A stretch of 64,000 nt of DNA, from NCBI RefSeq assembly GCF_007673525.1, contig NZ_VDZU01000001.1, forward strand, positions 744,001-808,000, given 5' to 3'. Numbering within the stretch: position 1 is the stretch's first letter; every line of letters begins with the position of its first letter. The translations under genes were made by a program, and so were the position numbers. Below the pieces are notes generated by a model that saw only the letters and a program-made list of their open reading frames with translations, had not been told where the DNA came from and did no database searches. The DNA is from Fictibacillus phosphorivorans. Lineage in GTDB: Bacteria; Bacillota; Bacilli; Bacillales; Fictibacillaceae. Below, piece by piece: positions 51,929 through 59,981 of this stretch.

Positions 51929-52636
51929 ATGAATGCAAAAGATGTGATGCAGGAACTTGAAGCTCTTAGCAAGGAACGGACAAAGAAAATCTATATATCA
52001 AACGGTGCCAAAGAACCGGTGTTTGGCGTAGGTACTGGTGCTATGAAGCCAATAGCTAAAAAGATCAAAAAAAATCAACCATTAGCTGAAGATCTTTATG
52101 CGACAGGAAATTACGATGCGATGTATTTTGCAGGAATTATAGCAGATCCAGCCATAATGACTGAAAATGATTTTGAGCGTTGGATCGATGGAGCTTATTT
52201 TTATATGTTGTCCGATTATGTAGTAGCCGTCACTCTTTCTGAAACTGAAATAGCACAAGAGGTTGCTGATAAATGGATTGCAAGTGGTGAAGAGCTTAGA
52301 ATGTCAGCAGGTTGGAGTTGTTACTGCTGGTTATTAGGAAATCGACCAGACAGCGAATTCTCCACAACGAAGATAGAAAATATGCTTGAGATCGTAAAAA
52401 ATACCATTCATGATGCTCCCGAACGTACAAAATCCTCAATGAATAATTTTGTTTATACAGTAGGGATATCCTATGTGCCATTACATGAAAAAGCGGTTGA
52501 TACAGCAAAAGCTATAGGACCAGTTGAAATGAGTCAGGACAAGAAAAAAACGAAGTATCTACTTGCTTCTGAAAATATTCAAAAGGCGATAGACCGAGGT
52601 CAGGTTGGTTTTAAGCGAAAATATGTAAGGTGTTAG
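51929..52636 (+). CDS. DNA alkylation repair protein (AlkD-like HEAT repeats)
   Basis: 235 residues, helical HEAT-like repeats of the AlkC/AlkD superfamily (GVGTGAMKPIAKKIKK, DVMQELEALSKERTKKIY). Family members are glycosylases for N3/N7-alkylated purines. The catalytic Asp cannot be assigned with confidence from sequence alone. AAGGATGTG upstream of the ATG. Confidence 0.82.
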   Translation: MNAKDVMQELEALSKERTKKIYISNGAKEPVFGVGTGAMKPIAKKIKKNQPLAEDLYATGNYDAMYFAGIIADPAIMTENDFERWIDGAYFYMLSDYVVAVTLSETEIAQEVADKWIASGEELRMSAGWSCYCWLLGNRPDSEFSTTKIENMLEIVKNTIHDAPERTKSSMNNFVYTVGISYVPLHEKAVDTAKAIGPVEMSQDKKKTKYLLASENIQKAIDRGQVGFKRKYVRC

Positions 52637-52662
52637 GATTTTTACTACTAAAGGAGGTAACA

Positions 52663-52833
52663 ATGAACCGTGACAGGATGATCACAGTATTTAGTATACT
52701 TATTATTGCTTTCATTCTTTATTGGAGCAGATTCCAACAAGGAAGAACATACACTGAAATAGTTATCGTGTTTACACCAGTGATCGTAATTCCCTTGATT
52801 ATCTCTCTTATAAAAAGAATTAGAAAGAAATAG
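52663..52833 (+). CDS. Small membrane protein, 56 aa
   Basis: ATG 52663 after AAAGGAGG. Two short hydrophobic helices (ITVFSILIIAFILYW and IVIVFTPVIVIPLIISLI) and a basic tail (KRIRKK). It follows the AlkD-like gene by 26 bp. Function unknown. Confidence 0.7.
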   Translation: MNRDRMITVFSILIIAFILYWSRFQQGRTYTEIVIVFTPVIVIPLIISLIKRIRKK

Positions 52834-52879
52834 AAGTTACTAAAAATTTTTAAAAAATGCTGGTACTATTTTTAGAAGG

Positions 52880-53020
52880 TTGAGGAGAGCTGCTATTGTT
52901 AAGAATAGACGGCAGTTTATTTTTATTTTAACGTTGTTGTTCCTTACAGGTATTATGTTTTTTAAGTTTTTGTATGACCCATTTCCCGTTAAGCAAGTAA
53001 ATCATTCTTTACTTTTTTGA
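52880..53020 (+). CDS. Possible small membrane peptide, 46 aa
   Basis: A frame from TTG 52880 gives MRRAAIVKNRRQFIFILTLL and a hydrophobic helix ending in a polar tail. GAGGAG lies seven bases before an in-frame ATT, but TTG itself has no spaced site. Composition looks like a signal-anchored peptide. Weakly supported. Confidence 0.35.
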   Translation: MRRAAIVKNRRQFIFILTLLFLTGIMFFKFLYDPFPVKQVNHSLLF

Positions 53021-53131
53021 AGGTGAGCAAGGAGATATTAATGTTAAGAGTAATATCTGGAGAAAGAATTACACGATCTTTCGATTTTCAAAAGATATTT
53101 AGTAGAAAGATTTCTAAGAAGGGGGTTCTCA

Positions 53132-53461
53132 ATGACACAGGATTTTTATTGTGATGAAGTATTGAGTGGCAAAACTCAAGTGGAAAAAGTAAAAGAAACA
53201 GAAAAGGTGCTAGCTTACTATCATACTAGACCTTTTTACCCCATTCACATTGTGGCCATACCTAAAAAACATATCTCGTCTTTGATCACATTAGATGAAC
53301 GTGATAACGAGTTATTGCTAGAACTAATGAGTGTCGTAAAAGAGATAGCCGGCAAAGTTACAGATGAGCATGGAGCTTGTCGAGTAATTACGAATTTGGG
53401 TGATTATCAGGATTCCAAACATTTGCATTGGCACATTGTTTCAGGAAAACCAAAAGGTTAG
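53132..53461 (+). CDS. HIT family protein
   Basis: 109 residues with the histidine triad HLHWHI (about 100-105) at the C-terminus and the upstream PFYPIHIVAIPKKHI segment. Such enzymes hydrolyse or transfer nucleoside monophosphates (HINT-type). The protein ends soon after the triad, as usual. GAAGGGGG precedes the ATG. Confidence 0.88.
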   Translation: MTQDFYCDEVLSGKTQVEKVKETEKVLAYYHTRPFYPIHIVAIPKKHISSLITLDERDNELLLELMSVVKEIAGKVTDEHGACRVITNLGDYQDSKHLHWHIVSGKPKG

Positions 53462-53477
53462 GTAAGTAAGGAATAGA

Positions 53478-53759
53478 TTAGAAAGAAAGATATGAATGAA
53501 CGATAGCTAAATTTTTTAAAGAAAAAAATAATTCTATAATAAAAAGGATCAAAAACAAGATATAGAACAGGCTAAGATAGATTATTTTTTTGTCGAAACC
53601 TTTATTTAATACAATCATCAAAATGTAAAAGAAAATAGATAATAGTAAGGGGTTTTTCCAATATCCAGCGCCTGATGAGTATTTATATAGAAAGTACAAT
53701 ACTGTCATGAGCCACAACGTAAAAGTAATAGAATATGAATACTTTTTTGTAATCACCAA
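53478..53759 (-). CDS. Small membrane protein, three helices
   Basis: About 93 residues with three hydrophobic segments (FTLWLMTVLYFLY, PLLLSIFFYILMIVL, IIYLSLFYILFLILFIIEL). The start is TTG 53759 or the adjacent GTG; GAGAGGAA is upstream. No family recognised. Stands alone between the HIT gene and hrtA. Confidence 0.6.
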   Translation of the reverse strand: MVITKKYSYSITFTLWLMTVLYFLYKYSSGAGYWKNPLLLSIFFYILMIVLNKGFDKKIIYLSLFYILFLILFIIELFFSLKNLAIVHSYLSF

Positions 53760-53928
53760 TCAATTCCTCTCTACTAAAAGAATCTACAATTGATTAAGAA
53801 TCTCTAGACATATCTTACAATAGGTTCCATTTGTGTACTAGCGATATTTCACTCCTTCTGAACATCACCATAAAATCATCATTCATTAGTTACTGAATTC
53901 TCTGCTGCAAATGGAAGTGATCATTAAT

Positions 53929-53963
53929 AAAAAAAAGCTATGAACAGATCCATAGCTCTTTAC
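53929..53963 (-). terminator. Terminator after hrtA
   Basis: On the minus strand AAGAGCTATG pairs with CATAGCTTTT around GATCTGTT, followed by TTTTTT. Confidence 0.8.
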
Positions 53964-53970
53964 ATTTAAT

Positions 53971-54645
53971 CTACACAACCAAACCATCGCTCATTTTAAC
54001 AACATGATCAACATAAGAAAGCATTTCCTCGTCATGGGTGACCATAAGGGTCGTAAGGTTTAAGGTTTTCGTTAGATCTTGGATGAGTGACATAATCTCT
54101 TTAGATTTCTTTGAATCCAGACTTGCAGTCGGTTCATCTGCAAAGAGAACTCTCGGTTTATGGATAACCGCTCGAGCGATAGCGACGCGTTGTTTCTCTC
54201 CACCAGATAAAGAAGAGGGATAAGCATGTTTTCGTTCGGATAAACCAACACGTTCTAAAATGTAATCAATTTCTTGTTCGCGTTTTTCATTTTTCATTTT
54301 CACTTCAGATACATCTAACATGAAGCTTAATTGCTCCCGAACAGTTAAAAAGGGGACAAGGTGCGCAAATTGAAACACAAAACCGAATTTCTTCGCTCGT
54401 ATATCTCGAACTTGCTCTGCTGTCATTGATGTGATGTTGTTGTCATTAAATAAAATTTTTCCATCTGATGCGGGTTGCAGCCCTGCAGCAATGGTTAGCA
54501 GGGTACTCTTACCAGATCCAGATGGACCGACTAACGCTGTAATCTCGCCTTCTTTAAGAGTAAGGCTTATTCCTTTTAATATCTCTTCTTTCATTTCGCC
54601 ATTCGTAAACGTTTTTCGTAATTCATCAATCGTAAAGATATCCAT
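53971..54645 (-). CDS. hrtA: HrtA-like haem exporter ATPase
   Basis: 224 residues, an ABC ATPase: Walker A GPSGSGKST, signature LSGGEKQR, Walker B VLFADEPTASLD, H-loop VTHD. It pairs with the permease encoded 3 bp upstream. Assignment to HrtA rests on the HrtB-like permease and the adjacent HssRS-like two-component system rather than on the ATPase itself. Confidence 0.85.
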   Translation of the reverse strand: MDIFTIDELRKTFTNGEMKEEILKGISLTLKEGEITALVGPSGSGKSTLLTIAAGLQPASDGKILFNDNNITSMTAEQVRDIRAKKFGFVFQFAHLVPFLTVREQLSFMLDVSEVKMKNEKREQEIDYILERVGLSERKHAYPSSLSGGEKQRVAIARAVIHKPRVLFADEPTASLDSKKSKEIMSLIQDLTKTLNLTTLMVTHDEEMLSYVDHVVKMSDGLVV

Positions 54646-54648
54646 CTC

Positions 54649-55683
54649 TTAAACCTCTCCTTGTTGTATGGCTTGTAAAGGTTCAACTCGTTTAATTTGT
54701 AAACCAGATAGCGTAACTCCAATAAATCCAATCACTAGGAAGACGATAGACAGTTGTAGGGTGGTTTCATTCGTTAAATGATAAGGCATATCTTCAGGTG
54801 CAACTTTGTTGAATAGTTGGCTAGAACCAACAGAAAGCGTAAGGGATAGGATCGTGATAAACAACATCTGTGTCCACATCATTTTAAAAAGATCACTTGT
54901 TTTTACTCCGATTGCTTTTAAAATGCCATAGAGCCCAATCTTTTGAACATTCATCATATAGAAAAAGATACCGAACAGCATACCGCTAATCACAATCAGA
55001 AACCACACGATCATATTTAATGACATTTGTTCTGCACTGTAGCTTGGAATGGTGTTAAGAAACTCTTTATTTGAAAAAGATTGTAGACCTTTTATGTTTT
55101 GAGTTGAATCTTCACCAGGAGTAAAGAGGAGCTGCATTTCTTCAGCACGGTAAATTTCGTTGTAAACCTCTTTATTTATATAAGCAACTGGAGCGTGACT
55201 AAACTTTTTTTGGTCTACAAACTTTTTTACAACGAACGAGCTCTTGTATTGTTTATGTGTTAAGGTATCTCCGACTTTCATACCTTCTTTCTCTAATGAA
55301 CGGTCCAGAATGATTTCTCCGGGACCTACTTGCTCGAACCATTTTGAATCGGTAGAAGTGACAAAAGCAACACTTCGTTCTTTATCACTCTCATCATTTA
55401 AAAAGCCCATCTGTATAGAGAAGGCAACAGCATCCTTTTGTTCTTGTACCAGTTGTTCTCGAATTCGATCATCAATCCTCGAAAGATTATAATTTTCTTC
55501 TGCATCTTCATTCATATAAAAATGCCCACTCGGCAAATCTTTTATCAAGGAAGCATTATCTTGTGATAATCCATTGGCCAAACCAGAAATAATAAACGTT
55601 AACAAACTAACGAGAAAGATGATGGATCCTAATATGAAAAACCTCATTTTATTTTTCTTGATTTCTTTCCATGCGATGTTCAT
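54649..55683 (-). CDS. hrtB: HrtB-like haem exporter permease (FtsX fold)
   Basis: 344 residues: one N-terminal helix, a large extracytoplasmic domain (about 40-225), then three helices (about 225-335). The start MNIAWKEIKKNKMRFF and the SYSAEQMSLNMIVWFLIV followed by GILKAIGVKTSDLF closely follow Staphylococcus aureus HrtB as I recall it. It relieves haem toxicity by exporting haem from the membrane. Gene order here is hrtB-hrtA. A 9+2+9 direct repeat of HssR type lies upstream. Confidence 0.85.
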   Translation of the reverse strand: MNIAWKEIKKNKMRFFILGSIIFLVSLLTFIISGLANGLSQDNASLIKDLPSGHFYMNEDAEENYNLSRIDDRIREQLVQEQKDAVAFSIQMGFLNDESDKERSVAFVTSTDSKWFEQVGPGEIILDRSLEKEGMKVGDTLTHKQYKSSFVVKKFVDQKKFSHAPVAYINKEVYNEIYRAEEMQLLFTPGEDSTQNIKGLQSFSNKEFLNTIPSYSAEQMSLNMIVWFLIVISGMLFGIFFYMMNVQKIGLYGILKAIGVKTSDLFKMMWTQMLFITILSLTLSVGSSQLFNKVAPEDMPYHLTNETTLQLSIVFLVIGFIGVTLSGLQIKRVEPLQAIQQGEV

Positions 55684-55727
55684 AACATCTCTCCTCCAAT
55701 CTATTTACATCCTTAGTTTAGAATCCT

Positions 55728-55747
55728 TATATGAACGGAGAATGAAT
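55728..55747 (-). promoter_or_regulatory. HssR-type direct repeat upstream of hrtB
   Basis: On the minus strand ATTCATTCT, two bases, GTTCATATA. The known HssR target is two GTTCATATT units with a 2-bp spacer, so spacing is exact and the second unit matches 8 of 9. It lies about 45 bp upstream of the hrtB start. Confidence 0.65.
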
Positions 55748-55756
55748 AACAAGTTA

Positions 55757-55803
55757 CAAAAAAAACAGGCTTCATCAATGTGTTCCATTAATAATGCCTG
55801 ACA
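55757..55803 (-). terminator. Terminator after hssS
   Basis: On the minus strand CAGGCATTATTAAT pairs imperfectly with ATTGATGAAGCCTG, followed by TTTTTTTT. Confidence 0.75.
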
Positions 55804-55816
55804 TATTTGAAATTAA

Positions 55817-57196
55817 TTAATCTATAGGTAATTCAACGACAACCGAAGTTCCCTCATTTTCCTCGCTCTTCACATCTGTTTGACCACCGTGAAGTTTCAC
55901 AATTGTAGCAACGATGGATAGACCAAGACCTGTTCCGTCAACGGTTCGCGACCGGGCAACATCAGCTCGATAAAAACGGTCAAAAATTCTTTCCACTTCC
56001 TTCTCGTTCATGCCTATCCCAGTATCTTTAAAGGTGATGAAAATCGAATTTTCTCTCGCATCAACAGTTATCTCAATACTTCCATCAGGGTTATTATATT
56101 TAATGGCATTGGTCAAAAGGTTATCCCATACGGCGTTCAATAGTGAAGGATCGCCAAAGAACTCAGTATCAGGTAAGGAATAGCTAAGCATGATTCCTTT
56201 TTCATTTATTAACCATTGATAATTTCGAATGAGTTCTTTAATCTGTTGTGACAGATTGAACGTTTTTTTCTGTAGGATATCTTCGTTTCGATCTAATGAT
56301 GCAAGAAGTAATAATTGTTTCGTTAAGTTCGACAGTCTACTGATCTCACCGTTTATAACTGTTACGTATTGCATTCGATTGTTTGAACTCAGCTCTTCTT
56401 TTTCTAACAGGTTGGTGTAACCTTTTATATTGGATAGTGGAGACTGTATGTCATGAGAAATATTTGAAATGAATTCTTTTCGCATCTCATCTGATTGTTC
56501 TAGCTTTCGGGCCATCTGTTTGAAGCTCTGAGAAAGCACACCTAATTCATCGCTGCGCTTCGTATCGAGCTCAACAGAATAACTTCCTTGTGAGAGTGAC
56601 TTTGTAGCAATGGTTAATTTTGATATTGGTTTTACTAAATATTTTGCACTTATGATTACCATCAAAATACTGAGGACAATCATCAAGCCAAAAAGCCAGC
56701 CAAATAATACATGCATCTCATTAAAAAGAAGTTTAATATCAGGTCGAATAAACAGTGCATAATTTTCACCGCGATGCGTTAGCGGAACACCGATCGAATT
56801 ACTTAATTCGTTTGCAAAAAAACCAGTTACGAATGTTTGTTTTGGATAATGAAGGATTCCATGATAGACCTCACCATTTAATACACTGTCTTTTGTTGAA
56901 GAATGAAGTGTAGTGTTACGAAATTTTGCCCCAAAGTAGGTTTCTTTTCCTGTTTTTTCTGCAAGGTAGATTTGATAACCAATGGAAGATAAGTTCTTCA
57001 AGTATTCGTTCAGGTTGATGTCAGGGTGTTCTTCTACAAAGGCAGCCATCTCAAGCGCAATCTTTGTGTTTTTTTGATCATTAGCCGGTTTTAATTTTTG
57101 TTGATAGTATGTATTGGAGGCAACAAAGGCTAACACACCGCTTAAAAGCATGATGCCGATCGTTATGACGACAAATTTGGTATACAGCGACTTCAT
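55817..57196 (-). CDS. hssS: HssS-like haem sensor histidine kinase
   Basis: 459 residues: helix 1 (about 7-30), extracytoplasmic sensor (about 31-165), helix 2, HAMP (about 185-240), HisKA with phosphoacceptor His in NISHDIQSPLSN, and HATPase (N-box WDNLLTNAIKYNN, G1 DTGIGMNE, G2 GTGLGLSI). YHGI, FVTGFFANELSNSIG and the RPDI stretch in the sensor match HssS of S. aureus as I recall it. The catalytic H-box has IQSP in place of the common LKTP. Start overlaps hssR by 4 bp. Confidence 0.87.
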   Translation of the reverse strand: MKSLYTKFVVITIGIMLLSGVLAFVASNTYYQQKLKPANDQKNTKIALEMAAFVEEHPDINLNEYLKNLSSIGYQIYLAEKTGKETYFGAKFRNTTLHSSTKDSVLNGEVYHGILHYPKQTFVTGFFANELSNSIGVPLTHRGENYALFIRPDIKLLFNEMHVLFGWLFGLMIVLSILMVIISAKYLVKPISKLTIATKSLSQGSYSVELDTKRSDELGVLSQSFKQMARKLEQSDEMRKEFISNISHDIQSPLSNIKGYTNLLEKEELSSNNRMQYVTVINGEISRLSNLTKQLLLLASLDRNEDILQKKTFNLSQQIKELIRNYQWLINEKGIMLSYSLPDTEFFGDPSLLNAVWDNLLTNAIKYNNPDGSIEITVDARENSIFITFKDTGIGMNEKEVERIFDRFYRADVARSRTVDGTGLGLSIVATIVKLHGGQTDVKSEENEGTSVVVELPID

Positions 57197-57873
57197 TTTT
57201 TCCCCTCCAATAAATAACCAACTCCACGTACCGTTTTGATTTGAAAGTCATCTGTCAGTTTGGAAAACCGTTCTCTTAACCTTTTCACATGTACATCTAC
57301 CGTGCGTTCGTCCCCTTCATAATCGATACCCCAAATGTGATGTATGAGCTGATCTCGTGTGAAAGCTTGCATAGGGTTCGACATAAAAAAATAAAGCAGT
57401 TCAAACTCTTTCAGTGGTAGTAGAATCGTTCGGCTGTTTATATGAACTTCATAGCTTTTTTTGTTTACCGTTGTATGTCCAAGGGTAATGACGGATTCAT
57501 CATCTTGGTGTTTATCGTATCGTCTTAAGAGTGCTTTAATACGAAAGAGTAATTCCCTTGCTTCAAACGGCTTTACTAGATAATCATCTGTTCCCGATAG
57601 ATAGCCTTGTTCTTTGTCTTCAATTTGATTTTTGGATGTTAGTAAGATGACAGGGATATCGTATTTTTCTCGTATTTCTTTTGTTAACGAAAAACCGTCC
57701 ATATAGGGCATCATCACATCAACTACAGCGAGATCAAACCTCTTAAGGCGTAAGATGTCTAATGCTTCAATGCCATCTTTAGCTTGAGAGACTTGATACC
57801 CTGCTTCACTCAGATTATAATGCACGAGCTCAAGTATATTTTTATCATCATCTACAATTAAAATATGGGTCAC
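57193..57873 (-). CDS. hssR: HssR-like OmpR-family response regulator
   Basis: 226 residues: receiver (1-115) with DDD near the N-terminus, phospho-Asp in VVDVMMPYMDG, Lys in YLVKPFEARELL; winged-helix C-terminal domain (about 130-225) with VDVHVKRLRERF. It should activate hrtBA via the nearby direct repeat. First gene of the hssR-hssS operon, whose start is followed in good order by the overlapping kinase gene. Confidence 0.9.
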   Translation of the reverse strand: MTHILIVDDDKNILELVHYNLSEAGYQVSQAKDGIEALDILRLKRFDLAVVDVMMPYMDGFSLTKEIREKYDIPVILLTSKNQIEDKEQGYLSGTDDYLVKPFEARELLFRIKALLRRYDKHQDDESVITLGHTTVNKKSYEVHINSRTILLPLKEFELLYFFMSNPMQAFTRDQLIHHIWGIDYEGDERTVDVHVKRLRERFSKLTDDFQIKTVRGVGYLLEGKK

Positions 57874-57981
57874 GATGTAATCCTCCTAATGAGAATCAAA
57901 TAGTTGTTGTATAAGCAACATTAGTCTATCCGAAATGGTTGATATTCACAAATATCAGCTTAACTTCAACAACTCAACCAC

Positions 57982-58016
57982 AGCAAAAAAGCTAACCATA
58001 AGGCTAGCTTTTTTTG
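57982..58016. terminator. Hairpin terminator downstream of the 27-aa frame
   Basis: AAAAGCTAACC pairs with GGCTAGCTTTT with loop ATAA (one mismatch), A-rich before and T-run after, so it can act on either strand. Confidence 0.8.
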
Positions 58017-58034
58017 TGGCTTTAATTGATTGGG

Positions 58035-58118
58035 TTAGCCGATTCTCTTCTTGTTTTTCTTGCTTTTAGCACGTTTTTTAGAAGATAGAACCCCGTTTAA
58101 GATACTAATGAAACTCAC
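58035..58118 (-). CDS. Possible micro-protein, 27 aa, basic
   Basis: GTG start at 58118 with a strong GGGGGGAA six bases upstream. The peptide has a short hydrophobic N-terminus (MSFISILNGVL) and a very basic tail (SSKKRAKSKKNKKRIG). A terminator follows within 20 bp. The clean start signal and terminator argue for expression; function unknown, perhaps membrane-active. Confidence 0.5.
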   Translation of the reverse strand: MSFISILNGVLSSKKRAKSKKNKKRIG

Positions 58119-58292
58119 AATGAATTCCCCCCATATAGAACTTCGGAAAAGAGAATATTCGGTGTATCCTCTCTTCTCTAGTATCTTATGCAAACTTGTC
58201 TAAAATGTTTGGACAAACTGTATCAAATCACTTTTGGAACTTAAAATACACATGCACCTAATGAAACATTGAAAAAAATTTTCTGAGTTTAT

Positions 58293-58321
58293 GAATAAGA
58301 TTGTAAGTTAGTGGGATTCTA
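58293..58321 (+). promoter_or_regulatory. Sigma-G-type promoter of the SASP gene
   Basis: GAATA (58293-58297) fits the -35 GNATR, 17-bp spacer, GATTCTA (58315-58321) fits the -10 CATNNTA except the first base. Appropriate for forespore expression. Confidence 0.55.
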
Positions 58322-58350
58322 AGATTAGAAAAGAAAGGGAGGTGAATTAA

Positions 58351-58542
58351 ATGGCTAAAAACAACAGCAACCAATTATCAGTACCTGGAGCTCAAGGAGC
58401 TCTTGATCAAATGAAGTATGAGATCGCTTCTGAGTTCGGTGTAAACCTTGGACCAGACACTACTTCACGTGCTAATGGATCTGTAGGTGGAGAAATCACT
58501 AAGCGTCTTGTAGCACAAGCTTTAGGCGGACAACGCTACTAA
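58351..58542 (+). CDS. Alpha/beta-type small acid-soluble spore protein
   Basis: 63 residues. [10 protein letters not shown] carries the GPR protease cleavage site, and [13 protein letters not shown] is the second conserved block. SASPs coat spore DNA and are broken down at germination. AGGGAGGTG is a strong ribosome site, and a sigma-G-like promoter lies upstream. Strong evidence that the organism forms endospores. Confidence 0.97.
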   Translation: MAKNNSNQLSVPGAQGALDQMKYEIASEFGVNLGPDTTSRANGSVGGEITKRLVAQALGGQRY

Positions 58543-58560
58543 TTTTAAAATCTTTTGCTA

Positions 58561-58594
58561 TGGCTATCTGTTTGTGCAGATAGCTTTTTTTATG
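58561..58594 (+). terminator. Terminator after SASP gene
   Basis: GGCTATCTG pairs with CAGATAGC(T) with loop TTTGTG, followed by TTTTTTT. Confidence 0.9.
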
Positions 58595-58668
58595 TCGTTA
58601 GAAAAATGCGTGATGAATCAAATGTTAAACAACCGTTTAAACTATCTCTGTTGGAGGTGAATGTTTAG

Positions 58669-58809
58669 ATGAATGAAGATAAGCCGACTCACTATGATGG
58701 GAGTCTTTTAAACCATGAAGTTTTCAACGAGGATCTTTCGCAAGAGTCGTTTTTTTTAACAGATGACGTGAGAGCTAACATTGCTGGAAATCCTTTTAAT
58801 CATTCCTAA
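58669..58809 (+). CDS. Small acidic protein, 46 aa
   Basis: ATG 58669, eleven bases after TTGGAGG. 46 residues, acidic and Asn-rich (MNEDKPTHYDGSLLNHEVFN ... RANIAGNPFNHS), no membrane helix. Position beside the SASP gene raises the possibility of a sporulation role, but this is speculation. The GC-rich repeat copy 3 begins 15 bp downstream. Confidence 0.6.
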   Translation: MNEDKPTHYDGSLLNHEVFNEDLSQESFFLTDDVRANIAGNPFNHS

Positions 58810-58823
58810 AGCTGCTTTTGGGA

Positions 58824-59017
58824 GTAGTTGTTTTCCGTTCCAGGTTGCTCGCTTTCCGCGGGGCAGGCGGTGAGCCACATTCGTTCGTTTCACTCTTAAG
58901 TGTCTCACCTGCCCACCTGTCCCGCAGGACAAGGAAGGCTTCGGCAGCGAAACATCGCACGAAGAAAATTTGACGTTTAATTTTCGAGGATCTCGCACCT
59001 TCCACTTCAAACAACTT
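58824..59017. repeat. GC-rich palindromic dispersed element, copy 3 with insertion
   Basis: Ends AGTTGTTT and AAACAACT. The core CAGGTTGCTCGCTTTCCGCG and the TGTCTCACCTG arm match copies 1 and 2. About 60 extra bases (58929-58986) interrupt the segment between GTCCCGCAGGA and TCTCGCACCTT; they include AATTTGACG/CGTTTAATTTTCGAG-type sequence able to fold on itself. Confidence 0.85.
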
Positions 59018-59093
59018 TCAAGGGAGACACAATACTTAAAAGCAACAACAATCATAAGAAGAAATAACAACAAGAAAGGCAGTGTGAAATTAC

Positions 59094-59729
59094 ATGACAA
59101 AGGTATTATATATTACAGCGCATCCTCATGATGATAGCGTTTCATACAGCATGGCTGTTGGTAAAGCATTTATTGATGAATACAAAAAAGTTAACCCGGA
59201 TCATGAATTGATCCACGTGGATTTGTATAAAGAGAACATTCCTCACATCGACCTTGATGTATTTAGTGGATGGGGGAAACTGCAATCTGGTAAAGGATTT
59301 GAGGAGCTGTCTTCCGAAGAAAAAGCGAAAGTAGGAAGACTTTCAGAGCTTTGTGAGCAGTTTGTATCTGCCGATAAATATATATTCGTAACGCCAATGT
59401 GGAATTTCTCATTTCCACCTGTTATGAAAGCATACATCGATTCAGTGGCAGTAGCAGGAAAAGCATTTAAATATACAGAGCAAGGACCGGTTGGCCTTTT
59501 AACGAACAAAAAAGCTCTACATATTCAAGCTAGCGGTGGAATTTATTCAGAAGGACCTGCAGCAGCCATGGAGATGGGGCATCGTTATTTAAGCGTGATC
59601 ATGCAATTTTTCGGCGTACCTTCGTTCCAGGGATTGTTTGTAGAAGGACACGCTGCCATGCCGGATAAAGCAAATGAAATAAAAGAAAATGCGATTGCTC
59701 GTGCTAAAGATTCCGCACATATATTTTAA
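59094..59729 (+). CDS. FMN-dependent NADH-azoreductase
   Basis: 211 residues of the flavodoxin-like AzoR family. [13 protein letters not shown] binds FMN phosphate, and [19 protein letters not shown] plus [13 protein letters not shown] are the other flavin loops. These enzymes reduce quinones and azo compounds with NADH. The start region has only a weak AAAGGCAG site. Stands alone; the preceding repeat element may affect its leader. Confidence 0.95.
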   Translation: MTKVLYITAHPHDDSVSYSMAVGKAFIDEYKKVNPDHELIHVDLYKENIPHIDLDVFSGWGKLQSGKGFEELSSEEKAKVGRLSELCEQFVSADKYIFVTPMWNFSFPPVMKAYIDSVAVAGKAFKYTEQGPVGLLTNKKALHIQASGGIYSEGPAAAMEMGHRYLSVIMQFFGVPSFQGLFVEGHAAMPDKANEIKENAIARAKDSAHIF

Positions 59730-59856
59730 TGGTTAGGAAGCTTCAGAAAGAAACTTGTAGACGATGTCTGCAAGTTTTTTAAATTGAAAAAGTCCTTGTA
59801 TGCCGAGTGATTCAAAGATTTGTAAACAATTGTATGTAAAAAACTCCTTGCAATTT

Positions 59857-59870
59857 TGGATGCGTTTTCA
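59857..59870 (+). promoter_or_regulatory. Putative cre site upstream of the sulfoquinovose genes
   Basis: TGGATGCGTTTTCA matches TGWAANCGNTNWCA at 12 of 14 positions. It is 112 bp upstream of the DUF4867 gene, consistent with CcpA control of a sugar operon. Confidence 0.4.
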
Positions 59871-59981
59871 TAGAATAAAAAGCAACATCCATATTGACTG
59901 AATTTTTTTAAAACAAAAGGTAGTGATGTTTAATTAAAGATACCTATGTTATTTCGTGCTTGAAAAAGAGGAGGTAATAAG

